This document shows, piece by piece, positions 18,783-28,429 of a DNA stretch of 64,000 nucleotides. The stretch is from Chitinophaga sp. 180180018-3 (lineage in GTDB: Bacteria; Bacteroidota; Bacteroidia; Chitinophagales; Chitinophagaceae). The notes beneath the pieces are model-generated. The model saw only the letters and a program-made list of their open reading frames with translations, made no database searches and was not told the DNA's origin. The DNA is taken from contig NZ_CP140772.1 of the NCBI RefSeq assembly GCF_037893185.1, positions 1,736,001 to 1,800,000 of the forward strand, written 5' to 3'. The position numbers and the translations under genes were made by a program. How positions within the stretch are numbered: the first letter of the stretch is position 1; every line of letters begins with the position of its first letter.

Positions 18783-20246
18783 ATGGTATACCAACAACTG
18801 AAAATAAAAAAGCTCCTGGGTGGTTTGCTGCTGGCAGTTACCCTTATTACAGGTTGTAAGAAATTCACAGAACAGCCCTACGATAACAGGGCAGATATCC
18901 AGACAGCAGAACAATATGCACAGTTATTGATTAATGCATATCCTTTGCGGCATGATATGTTTACGGATATCCTGACAGATGATTTTGACTATCATGCACA
19001 GTTAGCGCAGGCATCTAATATTGCGAACTATCTGCCTATGTATTTGTGGAAAGATGACTATCCGGACAATATAGGCTCCGGCCCTGCAGTGGCCTATGCT
19101 GAATTCTATTCAAAGATCTTCTACACCAACCTGGCACTGGAAGGCATTGATGCAGCTCCCGGAACTCCGGAAAAGAAAGCAGCGGTGAAAGGAGAAGCAT
19201 TATTGCTCCGTTCCTACTGTCATTTCATATTGGTGAATCTTTTTGGTATGCACTACAATCCGGCTACGGCTTCGAAGAACCTGGGGGTGCCTGTTGTAAC
19301 GACCATCAATAAGGGCAACATCAATTATTATCGGCGTAATACGGTGCAGGAAGTGTACGACAAACTGGAGGCAGATGCCGTAGAAGGGCTGGCACAGCTG
19401 AAGAAAGCAGGAACTGCCGTGCCCTCCAATCCCTATCATTTCTCTATTGCAGGCGCGAATGCATTTCTTGCCAGGATAAAGCTGTACAAGGGAGAGTGGG
19501 ACGAAGCTGTGAAATATGCAGACGCAGTGATTGCAGAGAAAGGACGGAATGTAAGAAGACTAAGTGATGATCTTCCGTTTAAAAAGTCGAACGGTATTCC
19601 TTTCTTCGCGAACCGCTTTATGGATCCGGCACTCCACTCAAATATCCTGATGATATCCTATTCTTCCGGGCTCGCTCCTATCACCACTACCGGTTTCCAG
19701 ATTTGCGGTTTCTTTGCCAGCGATTCAATTACACCGCTATTTGGTACCAACGATCTGAGGAGTCAGTTGTTTACTTCCGTCGGCACCGTGATCGATAACA
19801 GGATGATGGCTATCAAGTTTGCCACACAACCTAATAGTCCCAATAATACGCCTATCCGGACACCCTATTTCACCATGGAAGAAGTACTGCTCACACGTGC
19901 CGAAGCCATGCTGAGAAGCAATAATGCCAATGCAGTTACAGAAGCCCTGTCGGATATAGAAGCACTTCGCAAAGAACGTTACCGGCCTTATAATCCATTG
20001 AACCCGGCTGTCGGCCGGCAGGTGCTTTTGAATACTGTGCTGCTGGAAAGAAGGAAGGAATTCTACAACGAAGGATTGCGCTGGTATGATGTAAAACGGC
20101 TGGGAATTGCCGTGGAGCACCGTTTGGGAAGGAATGAAGCTCCCGCTTCTGTGCTTGCGCCGAATGACCTGAGAAGAGCCATACAGATACCCCGGATGGA
20201 ACAGGAGAGAAATTCTCCCATCACGGGTGAACTCAATCCAAGATAG
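18783..20246 (+). CDS. SusD/RagB-type lipoprotein (module 1)
   Basis: The 487-residue product has a lipobox (LITGCKKFTEQPYDN) and SusD-like helices: VKGEALLLRSYCHFILVNLFG, AEAMLRSNNANAVTEALSDI, and LERRKEFYNEGLRWYDVKRLG near the C-terminus, ending in IPRMEQERNSPITGELNPR. It pairs with the SusC upstream. Sequence is diverged from the other SusD proteins in the window, consistent with a different ligand. Confidence 0.9.
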   Translation: MVYQQLKIKKLLGGLLLAVTLITGCKKFTEQPYDNRADIQTAEQYAQLLINAYPLRHDMFTDILTDDFDYHAQLAQASNIANYLPMYLWKDDYPDNIGSGPAVAYAEFYSKIFYTNLALEGIDAAPGTPEKKAAVKGEALLLRSYCHFILVNLFGMHYNPATASKNLGVPVVTTINKGNINYYRRNTVQEVYDKLEADAVEGLAQLKKAGTAVPSNPYHFSIAGANAFLARIKLYKGEWDEAVKYADAVIAEKGRNVRRLSDDLPFKKSNGIPFFANRFMDPALHSNILMISYSSGLAPITTTGFQICGFFASDSITPLFGTNDLRSQLFTSVGTVIDNRMMAIKFATQPNSPNNTPIRTPYFTMEEVLLTRAEAMLRSNNANAVTEALSDIEALRKERYRPYNPLNPAVGRQVLLNTVLLERRKEFYNEGLRWYDVKRLGIAVEHRLGRNEAPASVLAPNDLRRAIQIPRMEQERNSPITGELNPR

Positions 20247-20278
20247 GTATGCCTTATTACGTACGTTCAACTTTTTTT

Positions 20279-21127
20279 ATGAAACAGACTATTCAATTTT
20301 TCATAATAGCGATAACAGGTATGTTGATGTTCATGTCGTGCCTGAAGGATAAGAAGCCGGTAATAAATGATAACATCAATTATTTCGCCACCGCAGCTCC
20401 GGTGAACAGGCTCGACAGCCTGATAGATACGATTCAGCATAACTATGGCCTTCGTGTTATTTATAAGTTTGATCCGAGGGTGATAGATCCTACTACATTC
20501 TTTGTGCCGGCTAACTACGACAAAGCACTGCCTTATACAAAATATGTGATAGAGAAGATGTGGCTGGAGCCGATACGGATTTTTGCACCGGAATTCTCTA
20601 AGAACCAGATACCTATTGAGTTCCTGACAGTGGGTACTGCTATTCACTTCAACTCTATCACTGCAGGCACCGCTGCCGGTGCAGGATTGAATGCCCAGTA
20701 TTACAGGTTAGGTATGGGAGATGTGAATAACTTCCGGGTAAGCAGGGCCTGGATCAGGGAGCATATCTGCATCCTTTATCATGAGCATGCCCATCAGCTC
20801 GATCAGAAGTTTGGTCGCCCTAAAGGATATGACCAGGTTTCACAGGGTACTTATTACGATTTACAGTATATCAGCAGATCCGATGAACAGGCTCAACAGG
20901 ATGGTTTTTTCCGCGCTTATGGAGGTTATCAGGCCGTAGAAGATTTTGCCACTACGGTAGAAGCGATGATGCGCTTTCCTAAAGATTCCATTCTGAAAAT
21001 AGTGGCTAAAAATCCAAAACTGGAAACCAAATACAGGATGGTGAACAATTTTTACCTGAGTAAAGGGATCGATCTGCATATGATGCAAACGAAACTCGAT
21101 TCTGTTGTAAAATCGATCGTACCATGA
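20279..21127 (+). CDS. Substrate-import-associated zinc metallohydrolase lipoprotein
   Basis: The 282-residue lipoprotein (start at 20279; signal MKQTIQFFIIAITGMLMFMSC) contains a zincin motif HEHAH (about residues 168-172, in ILYHEHAHQLDQKFGRP). A downstream acidic stretch, AVEDFATTVEAM, could supply the third metal ligand. This matches the Bacteroidota lipoprotein group that accompanies SusCD pairs and carries HExxH. It is probably a surface protease or amidase acting on the imported substrate, which suggests a peptide or glycopeptide ligand. The stop overlaps the next ORF's possible ATG (ATGA, 21124-21127). Confidence 0.82.
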   Translation: MKQTIQFFIIAITGMLMFMSCLKDKKPVINDNINYFATAAPVNRLDSLIDTIQHNYGLRVIYKFDPRVIDPTTFFVPANYDKALPYTKYVIEKMWLEPIRIFAPEFSKNQIPIEFLTVGTAIHFNSITAGTAAGAGLNAQYYRLGMGDVNNFRVSRAWIREHICILYHEHAHQLDQKFGRPKGYDQVSQGTYYDLQYISRSDEQAQQDGFFRAYGGYQAVEDFATTVEAMMRFPKDSILKIVAKNPKLETKYRMVNNFYLSKGIDLHMMQTKLDSVVKSIVP

Positions 21128-21153
21128 GATTACTTACTCCTAAATGCGGAAAA

Positions 21154-22122
21154 ATGAAATACGTATATCCATCACTGTTGGCATTGGTACTTATTGTACT
21201 GACAGCCGGATGTAAGAAATATGAGAAAGACTTTGACCTGGATGCCCAGGCAACCCGGCAGAAGGCACTTACAGACAAAATAATGCAGGAGCTGGGCAAT
21301 AATCCAAATGGTTGGCTGATCTATGTCCCGAACCTGGATACGGCTATTATAACGGCCACTCCGGTTGTAGTGAAGTTTGATATAACAAAAGGTACATTCA
21401 CCACACAATCGCCTTTCCCGGCTTCAAATACCAGGGTACCTGCATTGTTTGAGCTGAGCAGCGCAACAGGAGCACCCCTGCTGAGTTTTGCCACGGGCTC
21501 TATCTTTTCAGGCTGGTATGAGTCAGGTAACACTAATGACTACTACTTCAAAGTAACGGGTGTAGTGAATGATACTATCAGTATACAGCCTTACCGGAAA
21601 GGGAATATCTATACATCGGAAGGTGGTATACCCATGAAAATGATCCGCCTTAAAGCACCTTATACCGTCTTCGATCAGCCTGCCAGCCTGCCTGAGCTGC
21701 TGGTAGATCCAAACTCGCCCTTCCAGCAAAGCACTGTCAATATGCTGAAGCTAACCTACAGGAATGGCTATAATTTCACTCCGTTGATCATGGGATTTGA
21801 TACATGGAGCCCGGCAACAATAGTGTCTTTCAAGGGAGGCCTTCCGTTCTTCAGAGATCTTGGCATGTATCCATTTGTATTGTACACCAATAACGACGGT
21901 AACAACTATTTTGCCTATTATGCCGGGAACAATACGCTGGCAGCTCACATTGATGTGCAGCTGAATTCAACTTTACAGGGTCGTGCAAGACAATTCATCT
22001 CGAAAGTTAAAACGGATTACTTCCTCATCCGCAGCATCAGCGCTGATCAGAAAACAATTACTGTTTACGCGGTAGATCAGAATGGAACAGAGGTGATCAG
22101 TGGAACGCTGGAAGCCAATTAA
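21154..22122 (+). CDS. DUF4302-type surface lipoprotein (module 1)
   Basis: This 322-residue protein has a lipoprotein signal (MKYVYPSLLALVLIVLTAGCKKYEKDF). A TGA-overlapping ATG at 21124 is an alternative start but would put 10 residues before the signal. The pattern of beta strands with FELSSATGAPLLSFATGSIFSGWYE ... YYFKVTG resembles the DUF4302 family, lipoproteins found behind SusCD and zinc metallohydrolase genes in Bacteroidota. Function is unknown; ligand capture is likely. The final Asn codon and stop are the first bases of palindrome B. Confidence 0.7.
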   Translation: MKYVYPSLLALVLIVLTAGCKKYEKDFDLDAQATRQKALTDKIMQELGNNPNGWLIYVPNLDTAIITATPVVVKFDITKGTFTTQSPFPASNTRVPALFELSSATGAPLLSFATGSIFSGWYESGNTNDYYFKVTGVVNDTISIQPYRKGNIYTSEGGIPMKMIRLKAPYTVFDQPASLPELLVDPNSPFQQSTVNMLKLTYRNGYNFTPLIMGFDTWSPATIVSFKGGLPFFRDLGMYPFVLYTNNDGNNYFAYYAGNNTLAAHIDVQLNSTLQGRARQFISKVKTDYFLIRSISADQKTITVYAVDQNGTEVISGTLEAN

Positions 22123-22237
22123 GAATTGAGAATATAGAATTAAGAATGAAGAGCGAAGACCTAAGCGGATATTGTGTTACCTCACCCGCTTAGGTCTTCG
22201 CTCTTCATTCTTAATTCTATATTCTCAATTCTTAATT
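22117..22237. repeat. Long palindrome B (52-bp perfect arms)
   Basis: Arms 22117-22168 and 22186-22237 are perfect reverse complements with a 17-nt loop containing TATTGTG. The core is GAATGAAGAGCGAAGACC. It fills the gap between two convergent operons: it contains the stop of the DUF4302-like gene and ends 4 nt before the stop of the DUF3823-like gene, so it could serve as a two-way transcript end. Confidence 0.93.
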
Positions 22238-22241
22238 CTTT

Positions 22242-22928
22242 CTACTGTATTTTCACCTCCATCACTTTCGTATAGTTATACTTGTTATACGCATTCGCTG
22301 TTCTTGCTGCAACCCGCACATAATACGTTTGCCCGGATTGCAGGGCAGTCAGCGTGTCGCTGAACTTGTTGCTCAGGATGGTGTTATCGTCAATACCTGA
22401 GAGATCATGTGTGACAGCCCTTTCATTGATAGGATTGCTGACCGCAGGATAGGCGGACAACAACGATTTACATTCCACGATCTTATCCTGGGCTTTAGGC
22501 CTTGAAATGGTGTAAGCCAGTACGATACTGTTGCCCAGTGTAGTGGCCTGAGCTTGAACGTTCAGGAATGGCGTAACGGTGAAGGATATATCGGTGATAC
22601 CGTTGACGGTTATTTGTGTGGTATCAGCATTGAAGAACGGGCCTTCCACCGGCACTATTTTATAGGCTCCTGAAAATAACTGAGTGGTTTCAAAAGTGCC
22701 GTTGGCTCTGGTCCATATATCCTGCGGACTTACATTCCCCTGGTATTTCATTTCCAGCATCCTGATTTTGACACCGTTGGGCTGCTCGGTTTGCAGTGGT
22801 TCTTTTGTAACCGCGTCTATGACATTGCCTTTTACACCTGCATCAGGGGCGGGGTGGTTATCCAGTTTGCCACAGGCCGCAAAGAAGATCATTGCCACCA
22901 GGAAATATATTGTATGAGATAGTTTCAT
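22242..22928 (-). CDS. DUF3823-type lipoprotein (module 2)
   Basis: The 228-residue lipoprotein (signal ending IFFAACGKLDNHPAP) has an N-terminal Ig/carboxypeptidase-like domain (VKGNVIDAVTKEPLQTEQPNGVKIRMLE ... FETTQLFSGAYKIVPVEGPFF). A fibronectin-like C-terminus with Tyr-rich strands follows (LQSGQTYYVRVAARTAN). This is the DUF3823 pattern, a companion lipoprotein of SusCD pairs that may bind the substrate at the surface. It is the last gene of the minus-strand module 2, 47 nt after SusD. Confidence 0.75.
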   Translation of the reverse strand: MKLSHTIYFLVAMIFFAACGKLDNHPAPDAGVKGNVIDAVTKEPLQTEQPNGVKIRMLEMKYQGNVSPQDIWTRANGTFETTQLFSGAYKIVPVEGPFFNADTTQITVNGITDISFTVTPFLNVQAQATTLGNSIVLAYTISRPKAQDKIVECKSLLSAYPAVSNPINERAVTHDLSGIDDNTILSNKFSDTLTALQSGQTYYVRVAARTANAYNKYNYTKVMEVKIQ

Positions 22929-22975
22929 TTGTAGATGATTTTATGTTTTTAGATGCCATGTTGTTGTACCAGCGG

Positions 22976-24745
22976 CTAGTAGCCGGGGTTTTGTACAAGA
23001 TTGGCGTTTTTCGAGATTTCACCCGCGGGGATCTTTTCATAATACAGGTTGGTGGTGAATGTTTTCGGAAAGCCCACGGCAGTAGTTTTGAAAATATATG
23101 TATGTTGCTGAAACATCAGATAGGGCAACAGTGCGGTGGCTTTGGCGTTGTTCAGCAGTTTGTCGGCTATATGCCATCTCCTGATATCCCAATAGCGATG
23201 GCTTTCAAACGCAAGCTCTATCTGTCTTTCATGACGTATTCTGTCTCTTGTTACTTCATTCCCGGCAAGCGTCCGTATACCTGCTCTGTTCCTGATGGCG
23301 TTTACCGCCCAGGCGGCGTCATCTGCGCGACCCAATTCAACAGCGGCCTCAGCGTAGTTTAACAGTACTTCTGCATAACGGATATCGATATACGATTGTG
23401 AAGAAGTCCACGGAGCCACATTAGAAGGATTGTAGTTGGGATTGAGGTATTTGCGCAGGTAGAATCCTGTTTGTGATACCTCTCCGCCACCGCCTCCTAT
23501 ACCGTTATTGCCGATGATATGTATGCCCTGATACAACGATTTATAATCACCAGCGGTAATGGTTTGACCGTTGTCGATGATGCCTGCCTGCACATCAATG
23601 ATATTACCTCTCCAGTCGGCGAAGGGATAAATACAGGTGGCTGCAAACCGGGGATCTTTATTCAGGAACAGATCTGTTGCTTTGGCATACTCGATGGGAT
23701 TGCCATTGGCGTCATTCAGCTTCAGCTTTCCAGGGGTACCATCTATGTATTCAAACTGTTCCACCAATTCCAGCGTTGGATTGGCCCGGCTGCCATATCC
23801 GGCAGTGCCTCTTACGGAATACGGAAGGTTCATGTTATCGAAGCTGTGTGCTTTATTGGGGTAATTGAACTGTTTTATAAGAATGTTTTCCGTACTGGTG
23901 ACATCCAGGAAAACGTTGATGAAATTCTGTATGTGATCGGGATTTTTGTTATATAGCGTGTATTTAGCGCCGTCTATTACTTTTTTGGCAGCGTCGTAGG
24001 CAGCCTGCCAGTATTTGCCTGCATCGGCAGCGGGCAATCCTACCAGCCCATTCAGCTGTATACTGCCATATTGCGCTATAGAAGCTGCGTATACCATGGC
24101 CCTCGATTTCAGCGCATATGCAACGTATTTGTTAGCCCTTCCGTTGTCGCTTGTTTCACTTAGCAGGTTTGCTGCGGCATCTAATTCGGAAGCTACGAAG
24201 TCGTATACTTCTTTCTCCGTGTTCCGCGGAACTTTCAGCTCTTCCAGGTTTTTGCCGTTATAAGTTTGTGCTGTAGTAACCAGAGGTACACCGCCGTAAC
24301 GTTTTACCATACCAAAATAATAATATGCCCTGATGAATCTGGCTTCACCCAGCCATTGATTTTTCTTGTCGTCAGGGAACCCGGCTGCGGGCAGCTTGGC
24401 AATGAAATCGTTTACATTCCTTACAGCGCTGTAGTTCCAGTATTGCAGCCAGGTGCCGTCGCCTATACCATTGCTGTTATCGGTTTGACAGGAAATGGCT
24501 TCGTCACTGAAATCGTGCAAACAGGCACCTCCATTTGGGAATGTATTGAACCCGTTGCGGCTGAAATTAAAATCCTCTATAGGCAGGTCGTTATATAGTG
24601 TTGCAAAATAGGCATTGATAGCCGATTCGCTTGTATAAAGACTTTGATCCTGTAATATATTCTGTGGAGGAACATCCAGATCCTTGTCACAGGAGAATAA
24701 GAAAACGGTACTGAGTAGGAATATATATAGTGTATGTTTCTTCAT
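22976..24745 (-). CDS. SusD/RagB-type lipoprotein (module 2)
   Basis: The start at 24745 (MKKHTLYIFLLSTVFLFSC) gives 589 residues with a lipobox; an ATG at 24781 is inside the SusC 3' end. SusD hallmarks are LGEARFIRAYYYFGMVKRYGGVPLVT, YIDIRYAEVLLNYAEAAVELGR, IRHERQIELAFESHRYWDIRRW and a final NANLVQNPGY. It is the long SusD type, paired with the SusC at 24768. Confidence 0.93.
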   Translation of the reverse strand: MKKHTLYIFLLSTVFLFSCDKDLDVPPQNILQDQSLYTSESAINAYFATLYNDLPIEDFNFSRNGFNTFPNGGACLHDFSDEAISCQTDNSNGIGDGTWLQYWNYSAVRNVNDFIAKLPAAGFPDDKKNQWLGEARFIRAYYYFGMVKRYGGVPLVTTAQTYNGKNLEELKVPRNTEKEVYDFVASELDAAANLLSETSDNGRANKYVAYALKSRAMVYAASIAQYGSIQLNGLVGLPAADAGKYWQAAYDAAKKVIDGAKYTLYNKNPDHIQNFINVFLDVTSTENILIKQFNYPNKAHSFDNMNLPYSVRGTAGYGSRANPTLELVEQFEYIDGTPGKLKLNDANGNPIEYAKATDLFLNKDPRFAATCIYPFADWRGNIIDVQAGIIDNGQTITAGDYKSLYQGIHIIGNNGIGGGGGEVSQTGFYLRKYLNPNYNPSNVAPWTSSQSYIDIRYAEVLLNYAEAAVELGRADDAAWAVNAIRNRAGIRTLAGNEVTRDRIRHERQIELAFESHRYWDIRRWHIADKLLNNAKATALLPYLMFQQHTYIFKTTAVGFPKTFTTNLYYEKIPAGEISKNANLVQNPGY

Positions 24746-24767
24746 AATACTTATTTGAAAGACTGAA

Positions 24768-27700
24768 CTAGAATGTAACATTTAACCCGATATTGTAATT
24801 CCTGGTAATCGGGTATTCGTACCCGTATGTATTCTTGGTATGTTCGGGATCTACGACACTGTTCAATCCCGACCAGGTAAGCAGGTTAAATCCGTTGGCG
24901 TATACACGGAATGCCTTGATCCCTGCGCGTTCCAATATGCTGGCTGGCAGCGTATATCCCAGCTCAATACTTTTCAGGCGGAGATAAGTGGCATCATGCA
25001 GCCAGAAATCGGAGGTGTAGTAATTCCATGGAGCAGAGCCATTGGGCCTTGTGGAGGGATATTTTCCGGGGACCCAGTTATCAGATTTATTATCGAACAT
25101 ATCTTCCCGGTGCCATCTGTCCATAAATATATCCAGGCCGTTTCGTCCCCAGGGTAATGGTCTTGCAAGCTGGTCTGAGCCGAGGTAATCAATAGTGAAA
25201 TTAGAAGCGCCCTGGAAAAGCATATTCAGATCGAAGCCTTTCCATTGTGCTCCAAGGGTAAACCCAAAGTTAATGCCTGGAGTGGAGCTGTTACGGCCGA
25301 TAGGGCGTACGTCGTTGTCGTCAATGACTCCGTCGTGATTTACATCTTCGTACTTCAGGTCGCCGGGCAGCAGGTTCCGGTTGCCATTGCCATCCTGCAC
25401 CGGGGATTTCCTGATCTCGTCCATTGATTTGAACTGACCTATTACATGATATCCCCAGTATATATCAGACCAGCGGTTGGTATTATTGGAACGCCAGTCG
25501 TTGTAAGAATTGTTTGACGCGGCTCTTTCTATGTAACTACTTTTGGAACGGGTAAAGGATATATTACCGGAAATATTGTACCGTATCTGTCCTATCTGGT
25601 TCTTGTGTCCAAGAGATATCTCCAGGCCCTGCTGAAGGTCGCTGTTCAGGTTTTCCTGAGGTAGTCTTACGCCTACGGTACCTGGCAAACTGAGTGCCCG
25701 GTCGGCCAGCAGTCCTGTTCTTTTTCTTCTGAAGATGTCAAATTCGGCGTGGAATTTTCCCTCCCATAGATCTGCATCCAGGCCTACATCTGCCAGCTCG
25801 GAAGTGTACCAGGTGAGGTTTTCATTGGCGAGTCCTCTGGGAGAAAGGCCGGATGTAAGTGAGTTACCCAATACGTAGTTAGGTCCCGGGTAGTCATATC
25901 CGCTCAGATACTGGAAACGGGAAGATGCGTCGTCGCCCAGCTTCCCGTAAGAAGCTCTTAGCTTAAGATTGGAGATCAGGTTAATATTGTCTTTGAAGAA
26001 TGGTTCTTCTGATATGCGCCATCCACCGGATATGGCAGGGAAGAAGCCCCAGCGGTGCCCGCGGGCGAACTTTGAAGATCCGTCCTGCCGGAAGCTTGCT
26101 TCAAGCAGATACTTTCCCGCATAGTCGTAATTCAACCTGCCTACGATGCCTTCCCGTACATAGTCGAACATCGGTGCGGAGCCGCTGAAACCGGGTGATT
26201 GCGAACTGGAGCTGGCTTGCGTACTGTTGTTGTTCCCTGCATTCATCTGGTCTATATCGTTGAGGGAAAACTGTCTGGAGGCATTGAAGTTGTCTATTCG
26301 CTGACGAAGTTTTTCAAACAACAACAATGCATTGATGTTATGTTTTTGTGCAATGCGCTTCTGATAGTTTAGCGACAGTTGTAGTGTTGAAAATTCCAGT
26401 TGGTCAAATCCTTCTGAGAGATTGGAAGGGCTGTGAGAATATTTTGGCGTATAAACATCCGTGGCATTGTTGTAGTCATACAGTGCAAATTGTTTTTTCC
26501 AGCTTTTCGTGAACAGGTACTTACTGTCATAGCTATACATCCCCCTGGCTTTTAACCCGTCAACGAAAGGTATATTGTAGTTGAGGGCAAATGACCCCTG
26601 GAAGGTTTTGCCTACTGTTTTATTGTACCCGGAAATGCTGGAGGTGGTTACTGCCAGCGGATGGGTGCCATCGGCAACATTGCTCAGGTACAGCGGGTTG
26701 TTGTTAGCATAGACGGGGATGGTAGGTATCTGCATCCACATGGATTTAAAAACAACCCATGTAGGTTCGCCCGGTTCCATTTTATTATCCTGTATACCGT
26801 TTAACAATAATTCAGCATCCAGATTTTTGGTAATCTGCGCATTGATATTGGAACGGATGTTATAGCGTTTGTAGTTAAGATCCCCGGATTTCCACATGCC
26901 CTTTTCATCGTAATAACCCAGAGAAAGGAAATATTTAATTTTATCACTGCCGCCGCTGGCACTGAGGTTATGTTGCCTGATAGGAGCCTGTTTACGCACT
27001 ACCAGGTCGTACCAGTCTGTTCCCGGCGTAGTACCATCTTTTAGTTTTCCCAGTGCTTCTTTTGAATAAGTGGGAGTTGTTTTACCTGAGTTGAAGTCGC
27101 TTTCATCAATAAGAGTAGCATATTGGTAAGCATTCAGCACATGGGGTGAATTGGCAATGCTGGCCCATCCCGTGGTACCGGAATAGGTAAGTTCCGTTTT
27201 TCCTGTTTTCCCCTTTTTGGTAGTTATCAATATCACCCCGTTGGCGGCTTTCACCCCATAAACTGCGGCAGATGCGTCTTTCAGCACGGAAATGCTTTCT
27301 ATTTCATTGGGATCGAGACGGGTGAAGTTATCCCTGGGCACGCCGTCGACGATCATCAGGGGAGAGCCGAAACCGCGGATATCAAAATCGGTGGCGTAGC
27401 TTCCCGGTTCGCTGTTACGTTGTGTAACACGCAGTCCGGGTAACTTACCTGCCAGCATATTGGCGATGTTTGAATTAGTAGCGGTTTTCAGCTCCTTATT
27501 GGTAACACTGGATATGGCGCCTGTCAGCGAGGCTTTCTTTTGTGTGCCATAGCCTACCACCACCACATCGGTCAATGCGGTGGCCTCTTCCTGCATTTGT
27601 ACGTTGATGGTGTTACGTCCATCTATGGCCACTTCCATGGTGCTGAACCCAATGAGTTTAAATATCAGCACGCCTTCTGAATGGGGGAGGGATAAGGAAT

Positions 27701-28202
27701 AGTTACCCTTAGTGTCTGTAGTGGTTCCCTTTTGGGAGCCTTTCAGCAATACAACCACACCCGGTAGCGGCTGACCACCGTTGTTGGTAACCACTCCTCT
27801 GATAGTTACTTGCTGAGTGGGCGTTTCCCTGCCTTTTTCGGCAGCAGGACTAAGTACAATCCGGTTGTTGCTGAAGCTGTAGGTGATACCATCGGGCGTC
27901 AGCAGGCTGTCGAGCACAACACGGAGGGGCTGCAGTTTCGCCTGCAGGGTAACTTCCCGTGCGGTAGGTACAAAGGTGGAACTGTAGATAACGGGAACGC
28001 CCGTTTGTTGTTCCAGCACTTTCAGTGCTTTGTCGAGGCGCACTGCCTTCAGCGAAATGCTGATGGAGCTGTCGAGCACATGCTGGGCTTTGCAGGTATG
28101 TGCATAAGAAACTCCGGTGAATACGATGGCCATTGCTATTTGGCTAAATGCTATTTTCATGAGCTTGTAGCGGTCAATCGATAGTTTAGAAGTAAATTTC
28201 AT
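24768..28202 (-). CDS. STN-domain SusC/RagA-type TonB-dependent transporter (module 2)
   Basis: This 1144-residue transporter has, in order: a signal anchor (LMKIAFSQIAMAIVFTGVSYA), an STN domain (ISISLKAVRLDKALKVLEQQTGVPVIYSS ... LTPDGITYSFSNNRIVLSP), a carboxypeptidase-like domain (GVVTNNGGQPLPGVVVLLKG), the plug (LTDVVVVGYGTQKKASLTGAISSV, YATDFDIRGFG, PLMIVDGVPRD, ISVLKDASAAVYGVKAANGVILITTKKG) and a barrel ending NIGLNVTF. The STN domain and the upstream FecR and sigma genes point to cell-surface signalling. The 226-nt gap to FecR carries a leader hairpin. Confidence 0.94.
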   Translation of the reverse strand: MKFTSKLSIDRYKLMKIAFSQIAMAIVFTGVSYAHTCKAQHVLDSSISISLKAVRLDKALKVLEQQTGVPVIYSSTFVPTAREVTLQAKLQPLRVVLDSLLTPDGITYSFSNNRIVLSPAAEKGRETPTQQVTIRGVVTNNGGQPLPGVVVLLKGSQKGTTTDTKGNYSLSLPHSEGVLIFKLIGFSTMEVAIDGRNTINVQMQEEATALTDVVVVGYGTQKKASLTGAISSVTNKELKTATNSNIANMLAGKLPGLRVTQRNSEPGSYATDFDIRGFGSPLMIVDGVPRDNFTRLDPNEIESISVLKDASAAVYGVKAANGVILITTKKGKTGKTELTYSGTTGWASIANSPHVLNAYQYATLIDESDFNSGKTTPTYSKEALGKLKDGTTPGTDWYDLVVRKQAPIRQHNLSASGGSDKIKYFLSLGYYDEKGMWKSGDLNYKRYNIRSNINAQITKNLDAELLLNGIQDNKMEPGEPTWVVFKSMWMQIPTIPVYANNNPLYLSNVADGTHPLAVTTSSISGYNKTVGKTFQGSFALNYNIPFVDGLKARGMYSYDSKYLFTKSWKKQFALYDYNNATDVYTPKYSHSPSNLSEGFDQLEFSTLQLSLNYQKRIAQKHNINALLLFEKLRQRIDNFNASRQFSLNDIDQMNAGNNNSTQASSSSQSPGFSGSAPMFDYVREGIVGRLNYDYAGKYLLEASFRQDGSSKFARGHRWGFFPAISGGWRISEEPFFKDNINLISNLKLRASYGKLGDDASSRFQYLSGYDYPGPNYVLGNSLTSGLSPRGLANENLTWYTSELADVGLDADLWEGKFHAEFDIFRRKRTGLLADRALSLPGTVGVRLPQENLNSDLQQGLEISLGHKNQIGQIRYNISGNISFTRSKSSYIERAASNNSYNDWRSNNTNRWSDIYWGYHVIGQFKSMDEIRKSPVQDGNGNRNLLPGDLKYEDVNHDGVIDDNDVRPIGRNSSTPGINFGFTLGAQWKGFDLNMLFQGASNFTIDYLGSDQLARPLPWGRNGLDIFMDRWHREDMFDNKSDNWVPGKYPSTRPNGSAPWNYYTSDFWLHDATYLRLKSIELGYTLPASILERAGIKAFRVYANGFNLLTWSGLNSVVDPEHTKNTYGYEYPITRNYNIGLNVTF

Positions 28203-28254
28203 AATTTTGGATGTGTCGTTTTTTAAGGAAAATGAGACAAAGCATCACCGGCAC

Positions 28255-28272
28255 AACTGCTGAAAGGCAGTT
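28255..28272 (-). other. Hairpin in the FecR-SusC gap (module 2)
   Basis: On the minus strand AACTGC-CTTTCA-GCAGTT forms a perfect 6-bp stem with a 6-nt loop 53 nt upstream of the SusC start. A second imperfect stem lies at about 28290-28318. The CTGC-N6-GCAG form recurs in the module 1 leader. Confidence 0.4.
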
Positions 28273-28429
28273 ACGCATGGCTGATGAAGGCTCGGGAGTG
28301 TCATCACCACTCCGGGCCTTTTAATTTGCAGGAAGCCGGATATCTCAGACCTGTGACTGAATGTTCTTCATACGTGGATTAATTTTAAGATTAAGGTTGT
28401 ATCGATAACGTGTTTGCCGGGTATTCAAA

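Noticed and set aside
28289..28320. Hairpin followed by TTTT as a terminator
   Set aside because: The T run is on the plus strand, where nothing is transcribed; on the minus strand it lies inside the FecR-SusC leader and has mismatches and a bulge.
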